Assembly: GCA_946122785.1 (NCBI GenBank)
Contig: CAMGYJ010000011.1
Coordinates: 4,712,001-4,776,000 of the forward strand
From: Linum tenue
Taxonomy: Eukaryota > Streptophyta > Magnoliopsida > Malpighiales > Linaceae
Direction of reading: 5' to 3'
DNA: 64,000 nucleotides
The notes below the pieces were generated by a model. That model was not told the origin of the DNA. It saw only the letters and a list, made by a program, of their open reading frames with translations, and made no database searches. Below are positions 11,414 to 22,700 of the stretch, in pieces. The number at the start of each line of letters is the position of its first letter. Positions within the stretch are counted from its first letter, which is position 1. The position numbers were made by a program, and so were the translations under genes.

Positions 11414-13083
11414 CATAATTAGTAAAAACGGCAAAAAAAACGCGTTTCATACGCGTACCCCCGTTTTCCGCGTACTTTATGCCGTTTGCCGTATTTTTTT
11501 CATTCCATATGTATTATACGCGTCCAACTAGCTCTTGTCGTATGTACGGCAATTAAACGGAATCGCCGACTTATATAAATAAAAGTACGGCGGAACACAC
11601 TGACATACGGAGAGCCGGACCAAATTTTAGGTTTCCCTCTGCAACTTCCGAATTCCATCTTCCCTTCCGAGCTCCTCTCCCAGTGAAGTAGATACCATAC
11701 CAATGGATATCCATAATCTCCAATTGAAAGTAACTCTTCGAGTTCTCTTTTCTTCTTTACTTCGTCGTTCTTCCTGTCTTCCTGCTTGCAATTAGAAGTT
11801 CGTCAGTTTCATGGAGAGTTATATATATACACACACGTGTATATAGTCCCAGGAAGAGAAGATATGTCCATAGTTGTTTAATTCTTTATTAGGATACGTA
11901 GCTATTGAGTTCTGAATTTGGGAGATTTTAACTACCATGTGATTGCTTACTACAACTTTTACTTCAAAATTTTACATACTTATAATAATTGGAAAGGATC
12001 GCATGGCAGCTTGCAGGGGCGGATACATGGACTTCTAGGGGTGTCCCGGGATACCCCTAAAATTTGGGAAAACGATTATCCAACCTCCGATAGTAGTTTC
12101 GTATGGGTATACAAAATATAATTGGTAATCCGGGACACCCTAACATTTGAAAAAATGATTATCCTACCCTCGATAATAGTTTACTTATGATTAACAAAAT
12201 ATAAGTGGTAGTCCGTGTTATTCCAACATAGGACACTACTATTATCAAACATATTCTAATTATGTTGCTAATCATTTGTTATTCTATTTTAAACATCATG
12301 CAACTAGTAAAACGCTATTTCTTTATCCCCAACTATTTTCAATACCTAATAATTAAACTACGTACACACTACCCTTAATTTTGAATTGATTTTATGGTCA
12401 CACGGCAAGTGTCGAAAGAGTCTTTTCTACTTTGAGCTACATTAAGAACAAGGTTAGAAATTGAATATGTGATAAGTTCGTGAAGTATTGTCTAGCAGGA
12501 TATGTAGATTTTTTTTTTGAACAGTGCAGACACGGAGTTTATTTTATATTATTTTTTCAAAATATGAAAACACATCATGAATTTAATAAAAAAATTTATA
12601 CAAGTATGATATTTTTAATATATGAATTATTTAATTTAATTTTTGAAGAGGACACCCTGTGAAATGTTTCTGAATCCGCCACTGGCAGCATGCATGTTAG
12701 TCATTTGTCAGTGTATATGTATCACAATTTTTGCCCTTACAATCATCTTTTAGTGTGTGTTTTTTATTTGATCTAGAATAAGCAGTATTCGTATAATAAT
12801 TTTTATGTTTTAACCTTATTTGTTCTGATTTATAATCCAGTTTTCGTGATTTAGTGTTGCGTCTCTATTGTTTAAATTTTTAAATTTGTCATTTTTACTC
12901 CCGTATTTTTATTGACGTATCTTTGATGAAAATCCGTACTATACACGTATTATTCTTTTGACGTATATTTAAAATGTCCGTTTTTTATGCCGAACTATTA
13001 AACGTAATAGTAAGTCAAAATGAAGTATTATTCACGTACGTATTATTACCGTAAGATACCCGTACCGTATTTTACTAACTAAG
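11414..13083. mobile_element. hAT element, TSD CTAGTTGG, with nested hAT
   Basis: The 8-bp duplication CTAGTTGG is exact at 11406-11413 and 13084-13091. Termini CATAATTAGTAAAAACGG and CCGTATTTTACTAACTAAG are inverted. Subterminal regions are full of ACGTA/TACGT and CGTATT motifs. The interior is non-coding apart from an unrecognised minus frame (11500-11703), and it hosts a second hAT at 12014-12684. A short relative with the same termini is at 23844-24192. Confidence 0.75.
12014..12684 (+). mobile_element. Nested hAT remnant with transposase C-terminus
   Basis: Termini CAGGGGCGGATAC and GAATCCGCCACTG are flanked by GCAGCTTG (12006-12013) and GCAGCATG (12685-12692), an 8-bp duplication with one mismatch. 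At about 12400-12510 (plus) the frame reads TASVERVFSTLSYIKNKVRN, then an in-frame stop, then ICDKFVKYCLAGYVD: the hAT dimerisation region. It is related to the element at 10204-10867. Confidence 0.8.
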
Positions 13084-13091
13084 CTAGTTGG

Positions 13092-13753
13092 TGTCAGGTT
13101 GATGGCGCCAAATTGACTTGTCCTACCGGAACTAATCTTATGTGGATCTAATATAATTGTATTCATCCTTTCCCTTTCATTCCTCTCTCTTGGTTTTGCG
13201 TTGATGAAAAGATATCCAAGACTTTAAATTTGTACTAGAAATCTTAGTAGTGGACTTCAGAATGAAAAACATTATCTACTATAGACTTGAAGTTAAATAA
13301 TGACTTCTTGTAGATATTATTACTAAATGATCCGTGGATATATAGATCATCGTACAAGATTAATTTTTCTTGTATCATAGTATTATCCGAGAGGACTAAC
13401 TTTATTTTTTTTTTGTCATCATAAAGAGTAGCGATGAACAACGTCTACCCTTGTAGATTAAGATTACATAATCATGAACAAGGTCTCACAACATATCGCC
13501 AACGTACAACGGGTTCATGCACAATTATGTCAATACAAAGATACACACAAATTCTTATTACTTCTCGTCTCCTAATTAAGTCTCCATTCTGCGAGAAGAG
13601 GCAAATCAAGCCCAACAAAGTACCAGAATAAATTGAACAACACAATCCCTTTATTCTTTCTTTTCCAGATAATACGACATATTTTTTAATTAATTACTTA
13701 AACTGTCCACACATCCATCATCAGCTTATTCCTCGATCATCGTTGCCGTACTC
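13092..13753. other. 3' flank of nsLTP copy 2
   Basis: AT-rich; 13330-13753 is the paralogue of 5270-5676 and includes the copy 2 3' UTR. No other gene is visible. Confidence 0.45.
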
Positions 13754-14251
13754 TCACCTGACCCTGCAGGTATAATTCACGCAAGCAGAACGAAACACCA
13801 CATTAAAAAAAAACATCAGAACAAAAACATGCATCACTTCAACCAAAAAAACGAAAAAAAAATAAAAACAAACGAATTAACGCATGCACCTGTTGCAATC
13901 GACGGTCGGGCTGACGGGTGCGGGCGAAACGACGCCGCACCTGTTGGGAAGTCCGCCGGCGATGCCGAAGTTGACACCGGGGAGACCACCGACGAGTGCT
14001 TTCAAACATCGACAAGCCAATTGCCTTTCCGGAGTCGAGCCGGCGGCGGCCTTGAGCGACCTGAGCCCGCCGCAGCAGGCGGGGACCAGAGGGCCTCTCC
14101 CCGTGATGTAGTTGAAGCACGGCGCCACGTCGGCCGCCACCTGGCTACACGTCACCGCGCCGTCGGCAGCCAGATGCCGTCCGCCAGCCGCCACCATTAC
14201 CGCCACCACCAGCGCCACGTAGACCTGCAGCTTGTAATTAGTAGCGGCCAT
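13754..14251 (-). CDS. Type-1 non-specific lipid transfer protein (copy 2), two exons
   Basis: Exon 1 is 14251-13890, intron 13889-13764 (GTGCAT...CTGCAG, 126 bases), exon 2 13763-13754, stop TGA. The product is 123 residues. Residues 1-31 form a hydrophobic signal peptide ending LAADG, and the mature part starts AVTCSQV. Eight cysteines (35, 45, 59, 60, 80, 82, 105, 119) give C-x9-C-x13-CC-x19-CxC-x22-C-x13-C, exactly the type-1 nsLTP pattern. The mature chain is about 92 residues, as expected, ending NRVR. nsLTPs are secreted four-disulfide helical proteins that bind acyl lipids and act in cuticle and defence. Odd points: the first consensus pentapeptide is TPERQ rather than TPDRQ, and the second lacks the usual Tyr (PAPVS), so lipid binding may differ. 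Neighbours are broken copy 1 and TEs. The conserved intron position supports the model. Confidence 0.92.
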
Positions 14252-14315
14252 GATATATTATTATGATAACAGTAGTTGATGGATTTGTGGATTGAAGCTA
14301 GCGAATGAAAGTGGA

Positions 14316-14325
14316 TTTTTTATAG
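14316..14325 (-). promoter_or_regulatory. TATA box of nsLTP copy 2
   Basis: CTATAAAAAA on the minus strand, about 65 bases upstream of the ATG at 14251, which leaves a leader of roughly 30-40 bases. Confidence 0.6.
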
Positions 14326-14475
14326 ACGGGGGAATTATGTACGTATTGCATGTGAACCGTTAGGTGTACGTTCGGCTGGATTATAAAATGAAATTACTAG
14401 TCGCGTGGTAGATGCGCGGCAGATGTGTACGTAGATATATGAATGAGAGTTTGCTTGCTAATTTGAATTTTGGGG

Positions 14476-16473
14476 GGTTAGGTTGAGGTCCTTAAGTCTA
14501 CTATCTTAAGAATTATCTTAAGTCATTTCTATTGGTTGATAATAATTTAGGTAGTTAATAGATTGTTAGTAGTTAATTGGTGGTTAGAGGTAATTAAGGT
14601 AATAATAACTAATTAATTAATTAAAACATTAAAAAACGGACAATTACGGCCGCACTCATAAGTTACCTCCCCAATCCCTATTAAATGACGTCCTTGTCAA
14701 GCGTGTCAAAACGCAAAATCCCACATATTCACCTCCGCAAGCTTTTCATCACCGGTGGTGGTTCTTCCTTCGGCTGCCACTCCGATACTTCCGGCAACCA
14801 TCACCAGGCAAGATCCGGCCGATTCTCCTCTTCGCGAGTTAACTCTCTTAGTGTTCATGGATATTTTCTCATCGGAGGTGTTGGTAATGGATACGGAATA
14901 TCTTCGTCGCTCATCTACGATGGAAGCTATGGCGCTTAGGATGGTGGCTCCTATTCGGTGATATGTTGTTGCGTAATGCGTATGGTGTGAGGTATATGTT
15001 GAAAAATTATGAGAAATCGTTAATAACGTTATTGTAAAGCATTGATAAGTATATTGAAATCGTTAATAATGTTGGGCAAAAATTAATTTCATATACTCTA
15101 AGAATGACAATGTAAATCGATAATAATTGATCACAAAATGTTAATAATATCATTAGAAGTCATTTTAAGAGGTCATGATTAACTAGTTATGGACATGATG
15201 TGAAAATATGAATCATTAATAAATAAATTGTAAATCAAATATAGTGTTATTCAAGTCGTTAATAACGATGTGACGTAACTTTAATAATTAATTCTTAAGC
15301 GTTGATGATAAACATATTTATCGTTAATGGTCTAATGTCATTTTTAATGTTGAAGCCATTTATTGTTAACATTTTGTTTTAATGTTGAACATAATACAAT
15401 ATTATTTTGAACGTTTTTAATGACATATGATACTTAACATTGAATTTGGTTATTATTAATTTTGTATTGGTTTTCAACGAAATTCAATTTTCTTTTCAAT
15501 GACATGCTCATTCATTATTAACAATTTTCATTACACGTATTAACATCATTCATAGCAACTTCGACCCTTTTGTTTGAAGTCTTACAGATATCCAATCTTT
15601 CATCCAATGCCATGACCTTGTATAAAAACATACCTAATTTAACGTGGTAGAGGCCCCTGGACTCGATTTGCATCCATGCTTCTCCAATTTAGTTCCAAAG
15701 TAGGCTTCACAAACACGTTCCCAGACTTGGCAATTTCAGACAGTTTCCTAGTTTTGGCATAACCTTTTGATCAGGTACAAAAATGGTGTTCTGGACTTCT
15801 TATTGAGCTCCCAAGTCCTTTAATGTGTAGAGGGACACTTCAGCTTCAAAACAAGTCATTGATCTCCAATTTCCATCTAGCCAATTGTAAGATATGAATA
15901 TCCAAAGTAGGCACCATGAATCGTAATAAAGATGATGTAAATTTATGATAACTTTGTTTATTATTTTGAACGTTTTTAATGACATATGATACTTAACATT
16001 GAATTTGGTTATTATTAATAATTTTGTATATCGTTAGCCATTGAATAATTCTTTGATATTGGTTGATGATGGAAATGTATATCGTTAGCCGTTGAACTAA
16101 AATCGTAATAGTGTAATTGTAAAACATTGACAAGTGTATTAAAAATGTTAATAATGATGAGATATATAAATAACAATTCATTTCATAAACATTGATAATG
16201 AAATTGCAAATGTCAATCATGTCATTGTAAGTTGTCACAGAAAGAGAATGTACGCATTCTGAATTTAAAATTTCCTTCTCTTAAACGTAAAATATTAATT
16301 ACGAATTTCCATTTTAAATATGAATTTTATTAACTATAAATAATTATATTTAATTAATATACCTTATTTACCATTTTAGGTGGTTAGACCTCAATTTCTC
16401 TCTCCTTCTCCTATTGGCCAATACAAACTTAAGAAACTCCTTAAGTTTTAGGCTTAAGGACGGGATCCAACCC
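14476..16473. mobile_element. Probable non-autonomous TIR element with gene-like insert
   Basis: The left end (GGTTGAGGTCCTTAAG, then CTTAAGAATTATCTTAAG) is an imperfect inverse of the right end at about 16413-16473 (CTTAAGAAACTCCTTAAG, then TCCTTAAG in reverse). Most of the interior is AT-rich with repeated GTTAATAAT/AATCGTTAATAA phrases, and a block GAACGTTTTTAATGACATAT is present twice (15411 and 15970). A GC-richer piece at 14685-14960 has an open frame of 84 codons (MTSLSSVSKRKIPHIHLRK) of no known family, possibly a captured gene fragment. Exact ends and target duplication were not resolved. Confidence 0.45.
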
Positions 16474-16862
16474 GTGAGTTTGGACGGACGGAGCTACAAG
16501 GTTGGAAGGGGTGTCATGGCACACCCTTGATTTAGGGGAACACTTGCAAAACTTAGTTGAGTAAATATTACTCATAAAGAAATCATTGAACTTGATAACG
16601 ATAGTCGGAAGAGAAAATTGGTTATCATCAATATATTTGCTTGTGAAACTTGGTTTAGTTTGCTACTACCTTTTGTCAATATACATGTTGATATTATCAA
16701 CAACAAAAAATACATATCGATATAAAGTTTTCTGCAATGAAACGATTGACCAGCCTTCGACTTAATTGAAAAATTTGTGAATGATTATTTGGTGGGATAA
16801 TATTAAGAGCAAATCTTCATAGTTTGGACAATTATGTAGTTTTAAAATTATTTTATTATATA

Positions 16863-17238
16863 TGTTAGGATATGAGTTGAATTTTATTTGAGTTTGTTTT
16901 GTGTTTTGGGCCTATTTTGTTTGGCTTTGTGTTTGGACTTTGTTTTGACATTTTCCTTGTTTGTTTGAGAAAAAGGTGTTTAGTTTTCTGTTTGGGATTA
17001 GGAAAAGAGTTCTATAAATACTCTTCAGCACCCTAATCTGTAGTAAGGTCAGTCAGGTTAGTTTGTTTGGTTTGTTCGTTCCGGATTTTGGTTTGTAACC
17101 TGTACTCTTCTCAAATTAGTGAAATTTGTTCTCCCCTACTCGTGGATTAGCTAGCACAGATTGTGTTAGTGAATCACGTTAAATTTGTGTTCGTTTGTGT
17201 TGATATGGATTATCGATTGCACACTTCCGGTTTTGACA
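16863..17238 (+). mobile_element. Copia-type LTR (376 bp)
   Basis: Starts TGTTAGGATATGAG and ends GGTTTTGACA (TG...CA), contains a TATA-like CTATAAATAC at about 17012, and is followed after two bases by a primer binding site. Internal sequence after the PBS is short and degenerate, so only this end of an element remains. Confidence 0.65.
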
Positions 17239-17240
17239 AG

Positions 17241-17253
17241 TGGTATCACAGCC
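17241..17253 (+). other. Primer binding site (tRNA-iMet type)
   Basis: TGGTATCACAGCC, one base off the common plant retroelement TGGTATCAGAGCC, sits two bases after the LTR end at 17238. Confidence 0.65.
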
Positions 17254-18114
17254 AGGTTCGGCGGATCCGGGGCGGTGGACTCTCATTCGGTGACCTCGAG
17301 ATTTGAGATTTGCATCTGGTTTGGTGGATCCAGGATAAATCCACGTTTGGGCTTGGCGGATCAAAGAAAGTTCGCATTTGGGAAGCAGATCAAAGAGAGT
17401 TCTGCGTTTGGTAATGTCCTTGTACCGAGAAGCCCATTGATACAAGGTGTCTGGCTGATCAAGATAATCGCTAAGGAGAGACACGAGGTTCGTGGTCCTT
17501 GGCTTGAGGGGAGGATTGTTATGAGGGCAATACAAGTACCAAATCGGTAATATAAGGGAATAGACCCTTGTATATTAGTGTCCACCTAGCCCAATTAGTA
17601 CGAGGCCTTTTGGGGAGGACAACCAAGAGTAAATCCGTGCGGGCTTGGCCCAAAGCGGACAATATCGTACTAATTGAGCACTCCGGTTTCCATAAGTGGT
17701 ATAAGAGCCATGGTTGTGTTTCTCCAAATTTGGTTTGCGATGGTTCGTGGTCTTTTGCCCCAATTTAGATTTGTGCGGGGGACAAGCAAGGGAGACGCTA
17801 CCGCAAACTTGTGAGTTGTGATTAGCCGACTTCCAGTGGGATTTGAAGAAGCTTTGTTCAATTGTGGTACAATTAATTTTTGTCCAGTTGCACAATAATT
17901 TTCTCTGCTTGGTTAATAGTGGCGATTCGTGTGATGGTGGATTTATTGTGATAATCATCACAATTCTGGCGCACTCACCAGGAAGCAAGCAGCTGAGGCT
18001 TTTATTGGATTTTGGGTTGGTAGCGGCCATTGTTTGTTTTGTGGTGGAGACTTGGATTTGGGTTTATTTGGTGTTTTTTGGAGTTCAAGTTTGATTTTGG
18101 AAACTTTGTGAACG
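17254..18114 (+). mobile_element. Degenerate LTR-retroelement fragments
   Basis: After the PBS come about 280 bases of leader-like sequence with repeated GGTGGATCC/GGCGGATC phrases. 17531-17695 reads like the end of a second LTR (TATAAGGGAATAGACCC to CTCCGGTTTCCA), followed by TGGTATAAGAGCC near 17697, another degenerate tRNA-iMet site. 17720-18114 has no recognisable protein. Open frames here are not supported as genes. Confidence 0.4.
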
Positions 18115-18119
18115 TTAAC

Positions 18120-18749
18120 TGATGTGCCTAAACTACTCTAATTGACAATAAAATAGCTAGGGTTGCTGGAAATTGAAAGGAATTGGGAAATTTAGGGTTT
18201 TTGGTAGGTTAGATGGAGGAAGAACCACCACACCAGTCGGTGATAAGGAGGGAAAGGCGCCACAACCAGGGTTGATAAGTCTAAGAAATCACAAGGAAAA
18301 TATTTCTTGCAACTCTTGAAAATTCTTATTGAAGTCTGAATACTGAATTGAATAAAACTAAACTACAAGCCTTCTATTTATAGAGAGTCTAACCCAATAG
18401 AAAAGACTTCCTTCTACACCTAGGAAACTGAAAAGTAATAACTCTACTACTAGGAAACAAATAACACTCATACTTAAGAAATTAAATAAAGCTAATATAA
18501 TAAAAGACTCTTAAACCAACATGGAAAACAATAAAGCATCTCCTCTAAATCCTTGTTGGACAAGGTTAGTTGTAAGAAATCCTCAATTCTCAATTAATTC
18601 CGTAAGGTCTTCTTGTAGACCCATTTTCACCCATCTTGAATGCTTCTAAACTCTCTTTAAACCTCCTAATTTGTCTATTGACCCATGGTCCATGTAAAGA
18701 TATAATTTGGAATCGAATTAGGTCATATAGGGTTGGTATAATCCCATCA
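18120..18749 (-). repeat. 3' LTR of the 18-23 kb retrotransposon
   Basis: Plus strand starts TGATGTGCCTAAAC and ends TATAATCCCATCA. It aligns along its length with 22701-23332 with scattered differences. Confidence 0.85.
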
Positions 18750-19125
18750 TTCCCTCCCTCTTAGAAAAGATTTGCCCTCAAATCTTCTTGTGACATAGGA
18801 ATGTGTTTCCACGACTCTATCATTTCCCAACTTGAGTGTACTCCTTGAATATTAAGTTTAACCACAAACTCTTGAATTCTTCGTCTTTCCCTACTACGAA
18901 TTTCCTTGTTTGACAACTTCAACTCCAATAACAAACTCCATGTGTTCACCAATCACATCATAATCCACCCATTTGAGTTGAGTAGAAATCGTAGCATAAT
19001 CGCCCATCTTTAATGACCAAATCTACTCTGTAGACACCCATTTTTGTCCAGGTAAAACATTTTTTTTTAAAAAGAAATTCTTAGTTGCTTGAGGCTAGTC
19101 ATTGCGAATCTTAAACAACTTTAAA

Positions 19126-20339
19126 GGGTTAATTGCATGGTTGGTCACTGAGATTACAAAAAACGTTCATGTTTGGTCACTGTAAATATTTAAATCCAAT
19201 CTTGGTCACTCAAATTAGTTAAATGGTTCAAGTTTGGTCACTCTCCGTCCAACTCCGTTAAATTTGTCTGATGTGGCAGTCAACCCTCAAAGTTGACCGT
19301 TAACTCAGTGACGTGGCAATTAAAAAATAATAAATAAAATAAATTTTAATCTTCTATCATTTCCAACTCATTTTCACATTAAAGTAAAATAAATAAAACA
19401 AAAAAAAAAGATTATAATTACAAATAAATGTGCGCTTCCTCCCTCTCCCTCTTCAACAATTCCATCAACTCCTCCCTCCCCGGCGCCGCAATAAGCGAGG
19501 CACTCAACGTGGTAGACAGCCGCCAACTCTTTTATCAAAGCCTTCCTCTTGATTATACCGATCACTGCCGGACGGGAAAAGCGAAGAAAGGCAATTTATG
19601 TGAAGGTTATGTAGCTAAATTCACTACAGTCGCTGTGCTGCCTAAAGCAAAACGGGGAAGGAAACCCTAGCTGGGAAAATTGGGGGGAAAATGGAACTCA
19701 ATTACGGAAAGGGAAGGGGAGTTTACTTCGACTCGGATCGAATGAAGGAGGAGGCGGGTGTGGCCTGTGGCGGCGGCGAAGACAGACTGGATCCGGTTTC
19801 CGGAGGAGCGGAGACGGTATCGCCGGGAGGGGACGTTTGATCTCCGAGCATTATTTGGGAAGAGGGTCTACGAGATGGGGCTAAGAGCGGAGAGTTATTA
19901 TCGAGCGGCGCCAGGTTCACTGAATTTTCCCTCGTCGTCGCCAGCTTCCGTTCTTTCCATGGCAGCTCGTCGGCGATGGCGGCGCCCGGGAGGGAGTAGT
20001 TGATGGAGTTGTTGAAGAGGGAGAGGGAGGAAGCGCCCCTTTATTTGTAATTATAATATTTTTTGTTTTATTTATTTTACTTTAATGTGAAAATGAGTTG
20101 GAAATGGTAGAAGATTAAAAATTATTTTATTTATTATTTTTTAATTGCCACGTCACTGAGTTAACGGTCAACTTTGAGGGTTGACTGCCACATCAGACAA
20201 ATTTAACGGAGTTGGACGGAGAGTGACCAAACTTGAACCATTTAACTAATTTGAGTGACCAAGATTGGATTTAAATATTTACAGTGACCAAACATGAACG
20301 TTTTTTGTAATCTCAGTGACCAACCATGCAATTAACCCC
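19126..20339. mobile_element. Pack-MULE-like element, 9-bp TSD AACTTTAAA
   Basis: Non-autonomous Mutator-like element of 1,214 bp. Target duplication AACTTTAAA is exact at 19117-19125 and 20340-20348. Left end GGGTTAATTGCATGGTTGG is mirrored by CCAACCATGCAATTAACCC on the right (one extra C at the right tip). The inverted arms are very long, about 360 bp each, and extend into the GC-rich interior: the left arm encodes SSLSLFNNSINSSLPGAA on the plus strand, and the right arm encodes the near-copy SSLSLFNNSINYSLPGAA on the minus strand. The unique middle continues the minus frame to about 19723 (ends SFIRSESK) with no start ATG, and the plus frame 19428-19670 ends KAKRGRKP. The cargo looks like a captured gene fragment; its source was not recognised. 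Confidence 0.85.
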
Positions 20340-20348
20340 AACTTTAAA

Positions 20349-21541
20349 CAAAGCCTTTGCGAATCTTAAACAACTTTAAACAAATATTTGGAAGCATTTA
20401 ATGTGAGATTGGATCGATAAGATAAGCAATAGCAAATCTTTAGATGCCAATTTTTGATTTGAGGTTTGCTTAGCATTGTCGAGTGTTGGGTGTTCTGGCA
20501 AGATTAAACGGAGTAGACAATAGTTTAATCTCGTTGTTAATTAAGATCATGAATATCAAATGATTTTTTGGATAGTGGGGCTTTTGTAAAATTTGGGCTT
20601 CGATCAGAAATCAATAAAAGAAAAGGCCAAGACAATTACAAAAATTGAAACCTTGACTAAAACAAACCATAATAACTATAATTACAATTGCATTTACAAC
20701 TAATTACAACTAAAAAATAAAATAGCCAAGCCCAGAAAGTCAACTCTGGTCAATTAAGTCCAATCAAGTCAACAAAATCAATCTGGTCAACTCTGACAAA
20801 ACCAGACCGGTTCAACCCAAAACCAAGCCGGTACTGTTGCAAACTTGGGGAACAAGCTCCCTTTTCCTATAAAAGAGCTCCTTTGCTCTTACATGAGGGG
20901 GTTTTTTTTTGGAGGAGGGCTTATTCTCTTTCTCATCGTTCCCACAGACAGCTTCTGTTTATTTTTCTTCTTCTTCATCTGCTTTTATGATCAAGAAACA
21001 CAAAAAGAGCAGAAACTCTGCAAATTCCAACTATCCTTCTACCTCTTTAGCCACAAAAATCCTAAAGAAAGAAAGATAAAACAACAAAAGATCCCTTTAC
21101 ACTTTCTCCTTCTCGCTCAAAACCCACACACAGACAGAAAAGAGAAGCCAAAATAGAGAAACCTTATCCCTTACTTCCTTTTCTTCTTCTTAGCCGGTGT
21201 ACACCAACACACTTCAGTCCCTTTCCTAAACACAACCAAAAACCAGAGAGAGACATTCTCATTCTTATCCCAAAAAGCAAAAGCAGTAAAGAAAAACCAT
21301 TCACCTCCATTCACCTCCGCGCAACTTTCCCTAAAAGATCACAGATCTTGAGTAAAAAACCAGCAAGCTTGTAAGAGTAAAAGAGCAAACTTCCACCTTC
21401 CACCTTTCTGTTCTCATAAAAAAAGCTTCCAAGCAAAGGGGAATTGGAGAAAGCGACTGGAGCAAAGAAGCTAGGACCAGTAGAGGCCAAACTCAAGGAA
21501 ACAAACAAACAACCACCACATCCCAATCACAAGCCAGGGTA
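20349..21541 (+). other. LTR-like sequence with TATA box, no gene
   Basis: 20580-21541 resembles the front of a long plant LTR: an AT-rich U3-like part, CCTATAAAAG near 20868, then a long C/A/T-rich leader-like stretch. Open frames at 20845-21156 and 21444-21710 are low complexity. It ends abruptly at 21541 where the duplicated gag segment begins. Confidence 0.35.
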
Positions 21542-22590
21542 TCCAATAGTTGATGACTCGTCTTGGACTTCTCCTGGCAAGAATATAGCACAACCCAACA
21601 AGTCATTCTTTTCCTCTTCACTAGAGCAGTTGAAATGCACTTCTCTTTTCCCAACTTCTTTTTCGTCAACTCGGAGCACGTTTTCCTTTATCTCTATATC
21701 TTCATTGTAATACACAGGCTTGGGTAGAATCTCATCTTCAGTGGTCAACTCAACATGATTTGTAGAATCTTGAATAAGTGGCAACTCTTCTAGAACATCC
21801 ATTAAACTTACCCTGTCAAAAGCCATTATCATGTTGGTGATAGGCAACAACTTTTCTTCTATCTCAAGTTCTGGTTCTTCTTTTAAAGGCATTAAAGCTT
21901 GAGCATCCTCTCCACAAGTAGCTATAACAAGTTCATCAACAAGAACCTTTTCTTCGACTTCTGGTTGAGAAAAAGGCAAAGAAACTTCATTCGATGGTAT
22001 ATGTTTGTCGACTTTGACACTCCTTTTGTCATTCTCACCACGAATCGAGCTTGAAGAAGCATCAGTCTAATCAATATCAATGAATCTTGCCTTCTCAATC
22101 TCTTGCTCTTCATTCTGAAATTTGTAATATGGATATTGCTTGTAATAGCTTGGCACAAATCTATCATTCATCAACGTCTTCACTGTTTTCCAATCCTCTA
22201 TAGGGTGCCTTGTTTGAGCTTTAGTTTCCGCCACCATAAGCTAGCATAGCCAGTAAGTTTAGCTGCTACAAAACGAACCTTGACGAATTCGTGATAGTCT
22301 TGACACTCAAAAGCATAATCAACTTTGTCCACCCAATCCAAAAATTCTTCAAGATCACTCTTTCCGAAAAATAGAGGGATTTTAATCTTGATATCTCCAT
22401 GAGTAGCTCTCCTTCGGTCTCGTTCTTCGTCTTCGTTGTTAATTCGAGCACCTCGAACAACCCTCCTAGGTTGACTCCTGCCTCTATCAGGTTGTTGGTT
22501 TTGTACCAACTGTTGAACAGTTGTAGTAAGGTGAAGCAGAGATTCTTGAAGAGATTGCAAGGTTGGCTCCGCCTTTATTTCTACACTCAT
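21542..22590 (-). pseudogene. Retrotransposon gag pseudogene (copy 1)
   Basis: Minus frame from 22590 begins MSVEIKAEPTLQSLQESL and holds a capsid-type region: GDIKIKIPLFFGKSDLEEF, then FVKVRFVAAKLTGYASLWW (Retrotrans_gag family). At about 22200 the frame shifts and continues through a segment reading MNDRFVPSYYKQYPYY; an in-frame TAG (IDID stop) lies near 22062; then the frame continues to the acidic block from 21979 (PFSQPEVEEKVLVDELVIA). No CCHC knuckle or protease was seen. Gag packages the RNA of the element in virus-like particles; this copy is broken. A second copy with the same stop is at 32446-33494. Confidence 0.75.
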
Positions 22591-22685
22591 CCTTCCTTCT
22601 CTTAAGGGGAATGTTACTCTAAAAAAAGGTTTTTTTTTTTAATTTTTTTTTGACGAAAATCAACTAAAATCTAACAAAAACCAGA

Positions 22686-22697
22686 GCTCTGATACCA
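22686..22697 (-). other. Primer binding site (tRNA-iMet)
   Basis: The minus strand reads TGGTATCAGAGC three bases after the LTR end at 22701. It fixes the direction of the element as minus. Confidence 0.8.
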
Positions 22698-22700
22698 AAC

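Noticed and set aside
20845..21710. Frames in the 20.8-21.7 kb region as genes
   Set aside because: Low-complexity leader-like sequence downstream of an LTR-type TATA box; no conserved protein content.
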